In this document: positions 1 to 11,400 of the stretch, in pieces
Numbering within the stretch: the first letter of the stretch is position 1
Layout of the letters: each line of letters opens with the position of its first letter
Assembly: GCA_027569505.1 (NCBI GenBank)
Contig: JAPDFF010000029.1
Coordinates: forward strand, 124,001 to 188,000
Length of the DNA stretch: 64,000 bases
DNA from: Chloridium humicola
Taxonomy: Eukaryota > Ascomycota > Sordariomycetes > Chaetosphaeriales > Chaetosphaeriaceae
Direction: 5' to 3'
Notes under the pieces: generated by a model
Seen by the model: the letters and a program-made list of their open reading frames with translations, nothing else
What the model was told of the DNA's origin: nothing
Databases searched by the model: none
Position numbers and translations under genes: made by a program

Positions 1-1668
1 AACAGACTCCGAGTCTGGTTACCACGTACTTTCTTTCAGCTTAGTGGCCTTCTTCATCTCCCGTTATCTAGTCATTGATGAACATCATTCAATAGAGTTC
101 CCGTTGAAACTCGCAACGCCTCCTTAGAAGCCGCCAATGGTGGACAACAGCCTCATCCGTAACCAGCCGAACCTGCAGCAACTCTCTACCACTTAATTAC
201 AAGATGCAACAGGAAGCTACACAATTCAACGGTCAAAAGTTCCAGAGAATGCCCGCCTTTGGTTGCCTCAACAACACCATCTTCTTAAATGCCCGACACA
301 ACCACCCACATCGTCGAATCCTTGCCATATCACCCCTCCACCTACCTTTCCCGTCACGATCTCGACGAAGCTATTATCTTTCGCCAGCCACGCGGTCCAT
401 ACTCCCTCTTCGCCACCTCATGAAAAGCGGCAGCAGCCTTCTTGGAAAACATAAAATTGGCCCGGTCAACCTACTTAGCCATCGACGCGGTCTCAAACAA
501 CCGCTCTCGCCCTTCATGGTCCTCCTCAGCAGCCCAAGCTTGGCTACTCCCTCGGTTTCGTTTCTTACTTGGACGCGCTGACGTTAAAGCCCCTGAACCA
601 CTGGGCAGCATGATACCGCGGGGATGTTGCCTGTGGCAACTGGCACGGGTGGTGTTGCTGAGGTGAGGCGAGTGGAGGCATGGGGTTGTTGGTGGTTGAT
701 GCGAATGTTCAATGTTGTGCCCGTGATCATGTCGGCGGGCCTGCAGCTGGAGCTATATATCTGCCGTGGTGGAGAAGGCTTGGGATCGCGGGGGGCTGAG
801 ATTCGTGTGTGGAGACGATGGTTGATGCGATCGTGGAGTTCGGGGAACTGATACCGGGGAGCATTATCAGACCACGTTTTGCTTGGCAGGGCTTACTATG
901 TACTCCGTACTGATTGCTTGTTGGAAGGTTTCATGTTTGGCTCTCATCCTACAACCCCTTTACTTTTAGTGTATTAGACTCTGAGTCTCTTTCTGCTAAT
1001 CCGGTGAGTCCGTCTCTGCCCGTCTTTCCATGGTCTTCTTGAGCTTGCTGTCCGTTTGGCCAGGCCGCCTGATGTTCTCTCGGACTTGTGCTACCAACAC
1101 AGGAGGCCAGATCCCATCATCTCAATCGCCCAGGAACGCATGGAGTCAGGGTCGGCGGGCCTGATCCCGCGAACCTGAATCTCCCGGGGACCTGTCAAGG
1201 CCCGGTAAACCGTTATCAAAGGGTCCAGCTCTTGGCGGGTGAAGAATTTGCTTGGTCGTGATGCTGGAGTGGATCACGCCGAGTCGCATGTCGTTCGAAC
1301 AAGGGCATGGCAGATCTTGGCCTGGACCCGAATAAGCGCTAGCAGCCGCATGCAATCTGCTGGTCTCCACCGCGGGAGTGAACGGTGGGTATCGCAAGCT
1401 TGGAGTAGCTTCGCCTGCGGCCCTACGACCCCTATCAGGCAAGGGTGAGGCGCGTGGCCTGCGCGTCTGCCGTCCTTCTTTTGCATGACCACCCCCGATC
1501 CGGCCTCAACATTCGAGGTTCTGTCCTTCTTTTGTTCTGACAGTCTGGGTCATGTCCATCCTCCCGTCACTCGTTAACTCAAATTTGACCGACACAACAA
1601 AGTCTTGAATCAACTCGACTTCAGCCAGCTCTATCATCTCAGTCTCTTCAACTCGTTTCAACACAACC
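1..1668. other. intergenic, possible decayed coding at 289-666
   Basis: No convincing gene is seen. A 44-codon frame opens at 289 and closes with TGA at 421. The same frame runs on past that stop to 666, so this could be the remnant of a gene broken by a nonsense codon. I do not recognise its translation and the evidence is weak. The part just before 1669 serves as leader of the membrane-protein gene. Confidence 0.2.
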
Positions 1669-2976
1669 ATGGCGACATCAACACGTCTCGGGGCGCTGCG
1701 CCTGCTCTGCGCCGTGCTCGCCATCGGCCCCCTTCTCCCAGCCGTCAACGCCCAGATCATGAACTGCTACTTCTTCAACGGGACTATTGCCACCAACCAG
1801 TTGAAGTGCCCCGACTCCGACGCATGCTGCGGCCGGGGATCGACGTGCCTCTCCAACCGCCTCTGCACCGACGGCGCCAGCTACGGCAAGAAGTATGTTC
1901 GTGGGCCATGCGCGGACAAGGAATGGGGCCCCAACTGTCCCCAGATCTGCAAGTACAGTAAGTTTGGAAGACCCCTATCTTCTCAGTTCGCATGTTGACT
2001 GTCATAGACGAGAACGGGCACCAGAACGGCTGGTTTCCCAGGGTGAAGCGCTGCCCAAACGGCAGCCTCTGCTGCGACGACGACCCCAACTGCTGCGACC
2101 TGGGAAAGGGGGTCTGGATCGACGAGGGCGGGCTGCCAGCGTCAGGCCCGGCAACGGCGGAAACAACCTACTTCCCCCCAACCAACGGGGGTTCCACGAG
2201 ATACACCCTACTGCTCTCAACATCAACCACGTCTTCAAGCACGCTCAGCACAACAACCCAGTCAACAACCACATCCGAGTCTAGCACCACATCACCATCC
2301 AGCAGTCCCACAACATATCCCAGCATCATGGGAGTACTCACCGCAATTAACCCCACCACCACTGGCACCAGTTCGTCGCTTTCTTCAGTCTCATCTGAAC
2401 CGAGCACCGCCTCCTCTAACCCCTCCCTCAGCAAACTCCGCAAGCCCTGCCGCCACGCCCCCCGGCACTGAGTCGGCGAGCGACAACAAGCCGCTGATGA
2501 TCGGCCTGGGGGTCGGCATCGCGCTGGGCGTGCTCCTCATTGCGGGGATGACCTTCCTCGCCGTGCGCGCGCTGCGCAAACGCGCGTGCGCTAAGGGCGC
2601 CGCTTCGGCACGGGCTGGGCCTCAGTCTGAGGTCGCGCAGCTCCAGTGGTCGGAGTCGGGATACCTCGCGCCGCCGAGCTCGTATGGCGGGTCGAGGGCC
2701 AGCAGCTCGCGTAATCTGGTGGAGATGGGGAGCCAAACGCACAGCGAGATGGATACTCCTTCAAAGGGGTACGGGAAAGGGGCCAGTGGAACGGTGGTTG
2801 AGATCAGTGATCCGCTGCACAGCGAACTGGATACGCCCCCGATGCGACAGGCGGGCTTCTATGACCTGAACGCGGTTGAGCTGGGCGGGCAGATGGCGGT
2901 TGAGCTGGAGACGCCGTTTCACAACCCGCCGGGGTGGCAGCAGGGGGATCCGTATCCAGGGGCGCAGCCGAGGTAG
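1669..2976 (+). CDS. Cys-rich single-pass membrane protein with Ser/Thr stalk
   Basis: Model: join(1669..1957, 2008..2370, 2432..2976), 398 aa. A signal peptide (about residues 1-28) is followed by a Cys-rich ectodomain with paired cysteines (CCGRGSTC, CCDDDPNCC), a Ser/Thr-rich stalk (about 150-220), one transmembrane segment (IGLGVGIALGVLLIAGMTFL) with a basic stop-transfer, and a cytoplasmic tail of about 140 aa. Intron 1 (GTAAGT..ATAG) is clear. Intron 2 (donor at 2371, acceptor CTCAG at 2431) is less certain but is needed to join the stalk to the membrane segment in frame. The layout matches fungal Mid2/WSC-like surface proteins, usually of unknown role; a sensor or adhesin is inference. 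The tail carries three related motifs (HSEMDTP, HSELDTP, AVELETP). The start has a good context (ACCATGG). Confidence 0.75.
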
Positions 2977-3054
2977 TCTTTTTTAGAAGTTTTTTATGCA
3001 TAGATTACAGACGTAAAGATAATAGATAATATCACAATCAACACCAAACACAGC

Positions 3055-3523
3055 TCAAGCGAAGTGGGAGACTTCAACCTTGACGAGACTCCCTCCCCTG
3101 TTCCTGTTGTTGCCCCTCGGCCTCCCCTGGTGGTTGTTTCGAGGGGTGTTGCTCCGTCCCTGGGGAAAGCTTTTCCCTTTGCCTTTGGCTGTGTCGTCCA
3201 TCTTGCTGGCTGAAGCGAGGTTGTTGACCTGAGAGGGGTCCGGCTGAAAGAGTGGGTCGCTGATGGGCGCTGTCTGACGACCCTGCCCCGTAGTTCTGGG
3301 TTTGTCGGTTGGCGAAGCTCTCCTGAGCCACTCCTCGGCTTCCTCCCTCATGCTGAAAGACTTGTGTTCGTTGTCCTTGAAGCCGGTGACTTGCTGTTCG
3401 GTGTCTCTGCCGAAGGTCAGCGGTCAGGGATAAGGTTGAGGGCGAAGACAGTCCTCACTCCCAGGTCAAGAAGATGCCCGTCTTGCGGCCCCGTCTGACG
3501 GCGTAGAACTTTGCTCGTGGCAT
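3055..3523 (-). CDS. stand-alone viroplasmin / RNase H1 hybrid-binding-like protein
   Basis: Model: complement(join(3055..3406, 3459..3523)), 138 aa. Exon 1 encodes MPRAKFYAVRRGRKTGIFLTW. After a 52-nt intron (GTGAGG..GGCAG, branch CTGAC) the frame continues with QVTGFKDNEHKSF and EEAEEWL. This is the N-terminal caulimovirus-viroplasmin/RNase H1 domain, known to bind RNA:DNA hybrid or dsRNA. The usual C-terminal RNase H catalytic domain is absent. The chain ends in about 85 residues rich in Gly, Arg, Asn, Pro and Gln (RGG-like). It is therefore probably a nucleic-acid-binding protein, not a nuclease; that role is inferred. The 3' end faces the membrane-protein gene (convergent, 78 nt apart). 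Confidence 0.82.
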
Positions 3524-4175
3524 TGTTACTAGGGAAGGGTCGAGTTTGAGAGAAGCAGAGTTGTGACCAGAGTGTGTGAGAGAAAATTAAGCAGACGGGT
3601 CACGGATGGGGGTAACAGTCTGAATGCTAACGTCTGAAGAAAGCAAGATTGAGGCTTGAAGATACTGCCACCATATATCCTGAAGACCGATGATCCGATC
3701 CTACTTCTGACCTGTAGCCTGGACAGCGAGTGGGCCTTGAGGCCTACATCTGTGGTGTAACAACGCACTGAGGCCAACGATGCAGCATCTCATTAGCATG
3801 CAGCTCCGATTTGTTTCGCCAATCACATCAGAACCGGTCAGTTCATGAACGCTCGTTGGCACAACGCGGAGCCCAAACTGCCTGCGAACCATTCTGTTGG
3901 GCAAGCAACCTGTTGGGTGACTCAAGGCAACCGACAAACCACTGAGTAGATTGGTTGTCAGTGGTGCCAACGAGGCAGGATGGCTCGGTGAGGTTGCTGG
4001 ATCTGCATTACATTGTGATCAGTGCAGACACTAGGATGGATTCTTCTGGGCCAGAGATCGAGGCTCTGGAATTTGGATGATGGGGTTGGGTACCGTATCC
4101 AAAGTTACTATTGCTCGAACCGCCAGTAACTCCTGGTAAAAGAACATTGAGTCCGGAGACACTCAGACAACCCGA
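3524..4175. other. intergenic, no gene seen
   Basis: About 650 nt between the viroplasmin-domain gene start and the methyltransferase stop. Only short open frames without recognisable homology or good splice context. It must hold the promoter of the viroplasmin-domain gene on the minus strand. Confidence 0.5.
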
Positions 4176-5472
4176 TCAGGTCTGAGTCTTTGTCCAAGGC
4201 ACATTTCTCAACGCCTCCGCCTGTATGGCAAACACCGGCTCAGCCATCCTCACCAACGCCGGCCCAAACTCTTCCAACACAGCTCTGACCTTCTTCTCCT
4301 CTCCGCTTCCCAAGACCTCCACCTCCCCCTCGTCTAGCGGCAGCCCATCCTGCTTACCCTCGCCCACCCCAAAAGTAGCCATGTTCCACTTCAGCTTCCA
4401 CTGCCTCACCGCCTCCACCGCGGCCTCGTCTCCCGGTCTCACGCCCTTAGCAACCAAGTAGAACGACGATCGCGTTCGGTGTCCCTTCCACGGCTTAAAC
4501 AACTCCACGCTGTCGGAGAACGTGGCGAATGTGTGCATCAGGAGCACAGAAGGCCAGGTGTTGGCTCTGTGAAGTAGGATGACCATTGTGCCGCCGGGGC
4601 GGATGCGCTGGAGACCGAGGACGAGTTGAGATGTGAGGAGGCGGGTCGCTTCGCTGTTTTCGCGGTCTAAAAGAAGTTGAATGTCAGCCAACTTCTTGTT
4701 CCCGGGTACACGGAAATGTTTCGTTATTTTTGGAGGGGCATCGAAAGAGGGGAACTGGTTTACACTCCAGCCGCTCGTGCGTGCGAAGCACCTGGCCGTC
4801 GCAAAAGACAAGAGCGAATTCCTGCCCGAGGAACGGCCGGTCGGACGAGAAGGACGCAAAGTCAGGGTGCGAAGCCGGGATGCTGGAGACAGGAGTACCC
4901 ATCTCATCAGCTAGAAACGTGATGTCGCGAAAGGAGATGAAGATCTTTGCGGCGGGGTTCGTTGAAGACCAGGGTTTGTTGAGTGTAATCTCGTGGCCGC
5001 CCTGCGCGAGAGGAAGACTGATGCCGCGGAGAAGCGCGGACTTGTTGTGGTAGAGCGCGGCCAAAGCAAAGCCGCCGGGGGCCATGCAGAGGTCGAGGAT
5101 GGCAGGGCGGGAGTTGGCATTACGCCGAAGGGTGAAGGCAAATGTCGCGTCGTTAAGTTCGCGGCCAATGCTGAGCATCATCTTGAAGAAGTTGGCCCTT
5201 GTTTTGGCGTCGGCGTTGTCGGCGTATCGGCGTTGGTTCTGAAAGTAAGCATCCCCTTCCTTGCTTTCCCAGCCCTGGAAATCTGTTAGTCGAAAGTGGG
5301 ATGTTGAAAGGGGAGCCCGGAGCTTACCTACCTTTTTCTGGAGTTCACGAAGCTCGCCGTAGACCGGGAGGCGTTCCAGGAGGTATTCCCGTACGAGGGC
5401 ACTTGCAGTTACTTTCGATGGTTCGGCATCAGCAATTCGGGGAGAGGTGTTGTCTTCCAAGATTTCGGCCAT
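4176..5472 (-). CDS. FtsJ-like SAM-dependent methyltransferase
   Basis: Model: complement(join(4176..4666, 4764..5282, 5328..5472)), 384 aa. The Rossmann fold shows SAM motif I (ILDLCMAPGGF, about residue 155), a later acidic motif (FCDGQVLRTHE), the block LVLGLQRIRPGGTMVILLH and a lysine-bearing strand (SFYLVAKG). These fit the FtsJ/RrmJ ribose 2'-O-methyltransferase fold, in which a K-D-K-E set is usual; the RNA substrate cannot be told. Intron 1 is 45 nt (GTAAGC..CTAACAG), in frame and without a stop, so unspliced message would add 15 residues. Intron 2 (GTAAAC..TTTTAG, 97 nt) restores the expected LEYREN junction. The N-terminal 120 residues are family-variable. Confidence 0.82.
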
Positions 5473-6102
5473 TCTTTTGATTTCCGAGTGCTGACAGCTG
5501 ACCCCTTTGAACAGACAGAAAGAGGGTGTGCTGGCTGCTGGGAGTTTGGAGGGGTCCGGCTCAAGATCACTTTTGCTGGGGGCAATGGCATAAAAGAAGG
5601 GAAAACAGGCAGGATGGAATAACGGTTGTCTTCATGATTGATAATCAACCGCTGTCTGGGAGCTGTGGCGGCCATGTGAACCCAACCAATCTTCTCCGGG
5701 CGACTGCGGCAGTGCAGTATGCTGTAGGCCTCAGAAATCAAGTCTTTCTCGCTTCTTGCGCACCGACGAACCAACCGCATACGCTATGTAACTATAAGTG
5801 TCCTACATGTACATAGAAACAGGGACCTGAACAGAAAAGCTCCTGTTGACCACCACACCGCCCTGGCGGTGTGGTGGCCAGTGTGCAAGCCCACCAGCGT
5901 CTTTTGGTGGGATTTCCACCCAGCAGTTGCTCCTCCACTCAATCAATCATCATCTTCGTCTCTGTCTTTTCGTGCACTCTCAAGAGCTCCTTTCTCTCAC
6001 GCAAACGGCGCGCCTCCCTCCACCTCCTGGCCTCCCCCACCCCTGGCTCCCTTCGCTCCAACCCCTCGGGCCCTTCCTCCCCTGCCTGCGCGGTTTTCCT
6101 GT
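5473..6102. other. intergenic with perfect palindrome
   Basis: About 630 nt between the methyltransferase start and the DUF7136-type remnant. It contains the 13-bp-arm inverted repeat listed separately and a pyrimidine-rich stretch around 5940-6100. No coding sequence is supported. Confidence 0.5.
5850..5877. repeat. perfect 13-bp inverted repeat, 2-nt spacer
   Basis: The left arm CCACCACACCGCC (5850-5862) is exactly complementary to the right arm GGCGGTGTGGTGG (5865-5877), with only CT between them. On either strand it could form a very GC-rich hairpin. It lies about 380 nt upstream of the methyltransferase start and about 225 nt beyond the end of the DUF7136-type remnant. It could be a regulator-binding palindrome or a replication/transcription hairpin; function unknown. 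Confidence 0.85.
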
Positions 6103-6660
6103 TTAGTACACTAATGCCATCATACTGATCACGAACAAGAGGAATGTCACGTTGGTCAACCACGTGAACCCTGCATCCGCGGCCCAGAGCGGCGCCGCCC
6201 GCACTGCTGCGTTGTCAGGTGCTGCCGTGGTGCTTGTCTCCGTCCTGCCGACAGACTCGCAGTAGAAAGGCGGAGTTGTCTTGTTTGCGGCCGCCGCCAC
6301 CGCTGGGCCCATAGAAATGGCGCAAACGTTTGCGGCGGGGGGCGGGCCCTGGGCGAGGACATTGCACGGGTCGCGGCCTTGGTTGCGACCTGGGAGATGT
6401 GTACCGTGTCAGTCACGTTGAAGGTGACGCCTGGCGACTTGGTGCATGCGTCGGTGCCTTGGGGGACGTTTGGCTGCTGCGCGCCCTTCTTAGTCGTGAA
6501 GATGATGTGCCGGGTCTGGACATCCTGGCTGATTTTCGTTTGGTCGCCTGTCCCGCTGCAGTTCTGCGACTGCACGCTCCAGATAGCCTCGCTTTCAGTC
6601 GTTACCGTTGGGACCACGCTAAGTACTTCCTCGGTCATAAAAAAGGCGGCATTGCGTGTT
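6103..6660 (-). pseudogene. broken remnant of a DUF7136-type secreted/membrane protein
   Basis: The minus strand shows the C-terminal half of a fungal DUF7136-like protein: a Trp/Cys block (AIWSVQSQNCSG), HIIFTTKKGAQQPNV, then SPGVTFNVTDT. The continuation (DPCNVLAQ, Ala-rich helix, terminal hydrophobic segment FTWLTNVTFLLFVISMMALVY or close) is in a different frame, and no intron large enough fits between them, so there is a frameshift near 6370-6400. The conserved N-terminal half of the family is not found upstream in any frame. I read it as a 5'-truncated, frameshifted pseudogene. The family match is from memory of its motifs; an unusual intron cannot be fully excluded. Confidence 0.55.
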
Positions 6661-6975
6661 TGACATGCAGGCCAAGACCAATTGCGGTGCTGCCCGCCAT
6701 TCCGAGCAAACTGGTACAACGGTTGCGGCCAATGCTTGAGCGAGGGAGACAGAAAGGTGAGAAAAAGAAAACAAACAACTTTGCGAGGCCCACAGCGACC
6801 GGGAAGGCACGTGGAACAGCTGTGCGACCTTTGGGCTCGGCTCCAACTTCCAAACCAACTTTTAGGCAGCCACCGATGACCTTCTGATCATTCTCACCTT
6901 TCTCATTCGCTGGTAGAACCTAAACCCATTATCAACCATCACACAGCGCTCACGGCCCAAGGCGCAACAACATTC
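6661..6975. other. intergenic/promoter region of the exonuclease gene
   Basis: About 315 nt without supported coding sequence. It lies just upstream of the plus-strand exonuclease start. Minus-strand frames here do not match the missing half of the DUF7136-type remnant. Confidence 0.45.
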
Positions 6976-8257
6976 ATGGCTCAGAATGCCGGCTCGACGA
7001 TGGAGAAGCAGAATGGCATCAAAGCAATTTCTCTGAACCCGGAAACTCTCTGGCAGTTGAACAGTCTCGTGGCTTCCACAGAGGCACTTAGCCAGGTTGG
7101 CTACGTCGTCAAGAAGCTCACCAATGCCGAGCTCGAGCAAAAGAAACGATGCCCTTCGTGCCATCTCCGAAGTAAGTCACTAGCAATTTCGACAAGATTC
7201 GAACTACTGCAGTGAGTCAGTCCAGGGCTGACGCTTGTCGCAGTCACAGCCAAGGTGCGACACCGCCCTGATCGAGGACAGCAACAACGACCACAACATG
7301 CCCAAGGGAACGATTCTACAACCAAGGCAAAGGATACTCACCACAAGGCCGATGACGCGCCGCCAAAGCCACAGCTGCGCTGTAACTTTCACCCTGGCAG
7401 GGTCATGTACAGGGTCAGGCCATTGTTGATTTGAGAACAACTAAGACACACAAAACTGACATTGTTTTCTCCAGGCCTGGACATGCTGCGGCAAGAACAT
7501 CTCGGCACCCCCTTGCGCTGGCAAGGAGGATCATGACGTCCCGAATCTGGACCGACTCGAAATGGAGCGCCGCTGGCAGTTCCACGCCACCGCTTCGCAA
7601 GTCCAACCCACCCATCGCGTGGCGGTTGCCATCGACTGCGAGATGGGGACCACCTTTGACGGCGACTCCGAGCTGATCCGCCTGACAGTCATCGACTACT
7701 TTACCGGCGAGACACTCATCGACAGCCTGGTCTACCCCGACATCAGGATGGCGCACTTTAACACCCGGTATTCGGGCATCACAAAAGGCGACATGGAGGA
7801 AGCTCGGAGGCAACGCAATTGCATCCTCGGCAGGGACGCTGCTCGGAGGGCCGTCTTTGACTACGTCGGGTCTTCAACTATCGTCGTCGGACACGGTGCC
7901 CAGAACGATCTGTCTTCGCTCCGGTGGATTCATTACCGCATGGTCGACTCTCACATGGTCGAGGTGGCCGTCCGAAAGGCTGAGCAAGAGAAGAAGGAAG
8001 AGGAGGAGAAAAGAGCGGAGGCAGAGAAGTGGGATGATGATGAGAAGGGAGAGGAAGTGGACAAGCCCAAGGAAGGACCGAAGGGGAAGCGTGGCAAACA
8101 GCACCCTGATGGAACATCGCTCAAGGCGCTCACCATGAAGCAACTGGGGCGGGCCATTCAGGTGGGCAAGAAAGGCCACGACAGCCTGGAGGATGCTCTC
8201 GCCGCCAGAGATTTGATCCATGCTCACATCATGGGCCTCGGCAGTTTGGAAGGCTAG
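6976..8257 (+). CDS. REX-type 3'-5' RNA exonuclease (DEDDh)
   Basis: Model: join(6976..7171, 7244..7413, 7475..8257), 382 aa. The N-terminal part has a Cys/His-rich zinc-type region (RCPSCH; LRCNFHPGRV; WTCCGK..PPCAGKEDH). The exonuclease fold follows with Exo I (AIDCEMG, about residue 150), Exo II (VVGHGAQNDLSSL, D conserved) and Exo III (HDSLEDALAARDL, giving the DEDDh His and last Asp). These are the Rex-family motifs; RNA 3'-end trimming is the known family role. Between Exo II and Exo III sits a charged Lys/Glu-rich insertion of about 55 residues (nt 7975-8115) that probably forms a surface helix or loop. Both introns have good donors and branch points (GCTGAC, ACTGAC). It converges on the ABC transporter gene. 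Confidence 0.88.
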
Positions 8258-8429
8258 GCCAGGGAAATACCCGTGGGTATTTGAATGGGTTGGACACACG
8301 CAGACCTTTCTTCTTTTCTAGCCCTGCTTTCCTGCGCCAGTAATGTAAACCCCCATCCGCGATAGCATTCTACTCTCCATGAGTCTAGTACAAGACGTTC
8401 GGAAACAAAGGAATGCGAGGTAGGTAGCA

Positions 8430-11400
8430 TCAGGCAGCTTGCTTAACATCCCATGCCGCTTTCGAAAGAGCAAACAGCTCATCGCGGTCCACTGCCGCAT
8501 CACACATGCCCCTAAAGATGCCATCTTTGCGCTGAAGCAACTGCCACGAATGGTCGCACTCCTTTACGCGCCCCGCGTCCAGGCCAAGGATGCGATCGTA
8601 GTCAATGACGGTGCGGAGACGATGCGCGATCGTGATGACGGTGGCCTCCATGCTCCGGATGCAAGCCTGGATCTTAAGATCCGACTCGTGATCGATCGAA
8701 GCCGTCGCTTCGTCCAGGACGACCACCTTGGAGCCTTTCAACACCGCACGTGCAATGCACACGAGTTGCCGCTGCCCCTGGGATATGTTTGCGCCCTTCT
8801 CGGCAAGAGTGAAGGATAGATCCGTGAACTTTCCTCCTTCTTCTCCCCGTGAATTGAGCAAGCCAACGCGCGTCAAGGCATCTAGGACCTCCCTGTCTGT
8901 GTGCTCATTGCACGGGTCGAGGTTTAGACGCAGCGTCCCGGCAAAGAGCGTCGGGTCTTGCGGCACGTAGGCGAGCCGGCTCCGCAGCGTGTGCAAATCG
9001 ATAGTCTTGGTGTCCAAGCCGTCGATCAGAATCTGCCCGCTTTCGATTTCGAGGCCGCGCAGCAGAGTCAGTGCCAGGCTGGATTTTCCAGCCCCGGTGC
9101 GGCCGACAATACCCACCCTCTCCAGGGGCTGGAATTGGAAGGACAGGTCCCTAAGTACGGGGTCCAAGTGAGCTGCGTAGCGAGTAGAGACTGCCCGGTA
9201 TTCCACCAAGCCTGACTGCGGCCATTCTTGGCTTGGTTCGGTGGTGGATGTCGCCTCTTGCGCCTCTGAACTTTCGTCCAAGCAGTCACGAACGCGCTGG
9301 AGACTAGATGGCATGGCATTAGCTTGTTGGACCGCTGCTTTGAAGAGCACATTACAGACGACTTACGCGGTCATGTTTTGGGTAGTCACCACGTAATACC
9401 GGATCAACCACAGTACCTGTTCTGAGAAAGCAATGGCATATGACATGCTCAGACCAATCGTGCCGGCATCGCCGTTACTCCTGATGGAAAAGGAGCCAGC
9501 AAACAGGGAGACGAAGGCACTTGTAAGACTGAGCCGGAGAACCAACCACCTCTCCGTGGCCCCCAGGAAGAATGAAGGCTGGTTCAGCTTCCGAAGCAGA
9601 GCGGAACTGTTGGCCAGATATTCCCTCTCTGCCCCGTAGGCACGGATGGTGACAATTCCGGAGAGCGTCTCGCCAAGATGCTGGAGGACCGGAGATTGGC
9701 GTGTCGATTCGAGAGCTTTGAGGCCGCTTGACGAGGAGATGTAGACCTTGGCAATGAAGTAGTAGAAAAGAGAGATGAGAATCGCCGGGAAGAAGAACTG
9801 CGGAGTTATGACGACGATGAGGATCGTGGTAGCTAGAAGTGACCCCACGAAATGTAGGGTGGCGATGGCGAGCATGGCCAGATCTTGATCAACAGTCCTC
9901 ATGTCTCTAGAAAACAAGCCGATCAACTGGCCAAATGATTTATCGTCGAAAAACTTGAGAGTCGCACTCAGAACGGACTTGAGAAGACTGCCGTGAATGC
10001 GTGCCGAAGCCGTCAAGGAGCCGACGGACAAGATGTACAATCTCATGTAGCCTATCACAAAATAGACAGCAAGGAGAAGGGCATAGACGACAAAGTAGTG
10101 CTCCAGGCTCCATGGAAACGCAGGGCCCGACTTCTCGACTGTCTCATCCGCTGATGATGAGCGGCGTTGCACTTCTACCGTCGCGTTGGAGAGTCGCTGA
10201 ACCCACCAGTTCACGGTGATGGATCCAACTTGTTGCGCCGCGAAGAAGATGACCAGGGAAATCCAGTACTTCCATCCGCCCATGGAAGCGAGGTATTTGA
10301 TAATGGTTTGTCTTGTGTTGTTCAGTCCAGCAGGCTCGGCGGCATGTGAGTCGGGACTTTCCTCTTCCACCCCATCCTTTTCGTCCACAGGCTTCTGATC
10401 CGCTTCACCGTCGCCCGGTACCTCCTCTTGCGTGACATGATTGCCCGGCCCATTTACGAGCTCCGGAAGTTGGCCTTGGACTGCCAAATCTTGTTGAGAA
10501 CCCGTGGCAACCACGGTACCGTTGTCGATGCGGACGATGTAATCGGCGCCAGGTGCTGTAAGTGCCACATTGTGTGTTGCCAGAATGCAGGTGCGTCCCT
10601 GCATCAAGCGTCCTGCAATGCACCTCTGGAAGATCCACGAAGCAGTGTGAGCGTCAACAGCACTCAGGCAGTCATCGAGGAGCAGATGGCGCGCATCGGA
10701 ATACACAGCGCGTGCGAGGGAGACACGTTGTTTCTGTCCACCGGAGAGAGAAACTCCCCCGTCTCCGATAGAGGTGAGATCGCTCTGAGGCAGTAATTTC
10801 AGGTCGGGTTCGAGGGCACAGGCCTGGAGGACAGCCTTGTAGCGCTCTTCATCGAGGGGTTGACCGAAGAGGATGTTGTTGCGGACCGTGTTGTTGGTTA
10901 GCCAAGCCTCTTGCGCACAGAAGGCTACACCCTCGACCAAGCCGGTCTTCTCATCCCGAGGCAGAGCGTCGCGAGAAACCGCGGCAGGCATCCTCACATT
11001 TCCGGAGAGAAGCGGCATCTCTCCCAGTAGCGCGTACAGGAGCGAAGACTTGCCGCTGCCGGTAGCTCCAATGATGATATTGAGCTTTCCAACCTTGAAC
11101 TTGAAGGAAAGGTTTTTGAGAGTGAAGGCCGTTGATGAGAGATCTGTCGCCTCGCTCTTCCCTGGCCAGGAGAGCGTCGCGTGCTCAAAGCCAATTTCCA
11201 CTTGGCGACCGGTGGAAGAACCAAGGACTTGATATTTCTCCGTTTCCTCCTCGTCCAAAAAGCTCTGCACCCGCCCGACAGCTACGAGAAAGCCCTGGAC
11301 ACGTCCAATAATGCTGATCAAGTCGTCGAGCGGCGACTTCAAAAGGTTGAAGAGGGATAGTGACGTGAAGGTAAGTGAAGGTGTCAACGACTTCCCCCCG

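Noticed and set aside
3701..3970. 89-codon minus-strand open frame
   Set aside because: No motif and no splice or start support; likely chance in a 650-nt spacer.
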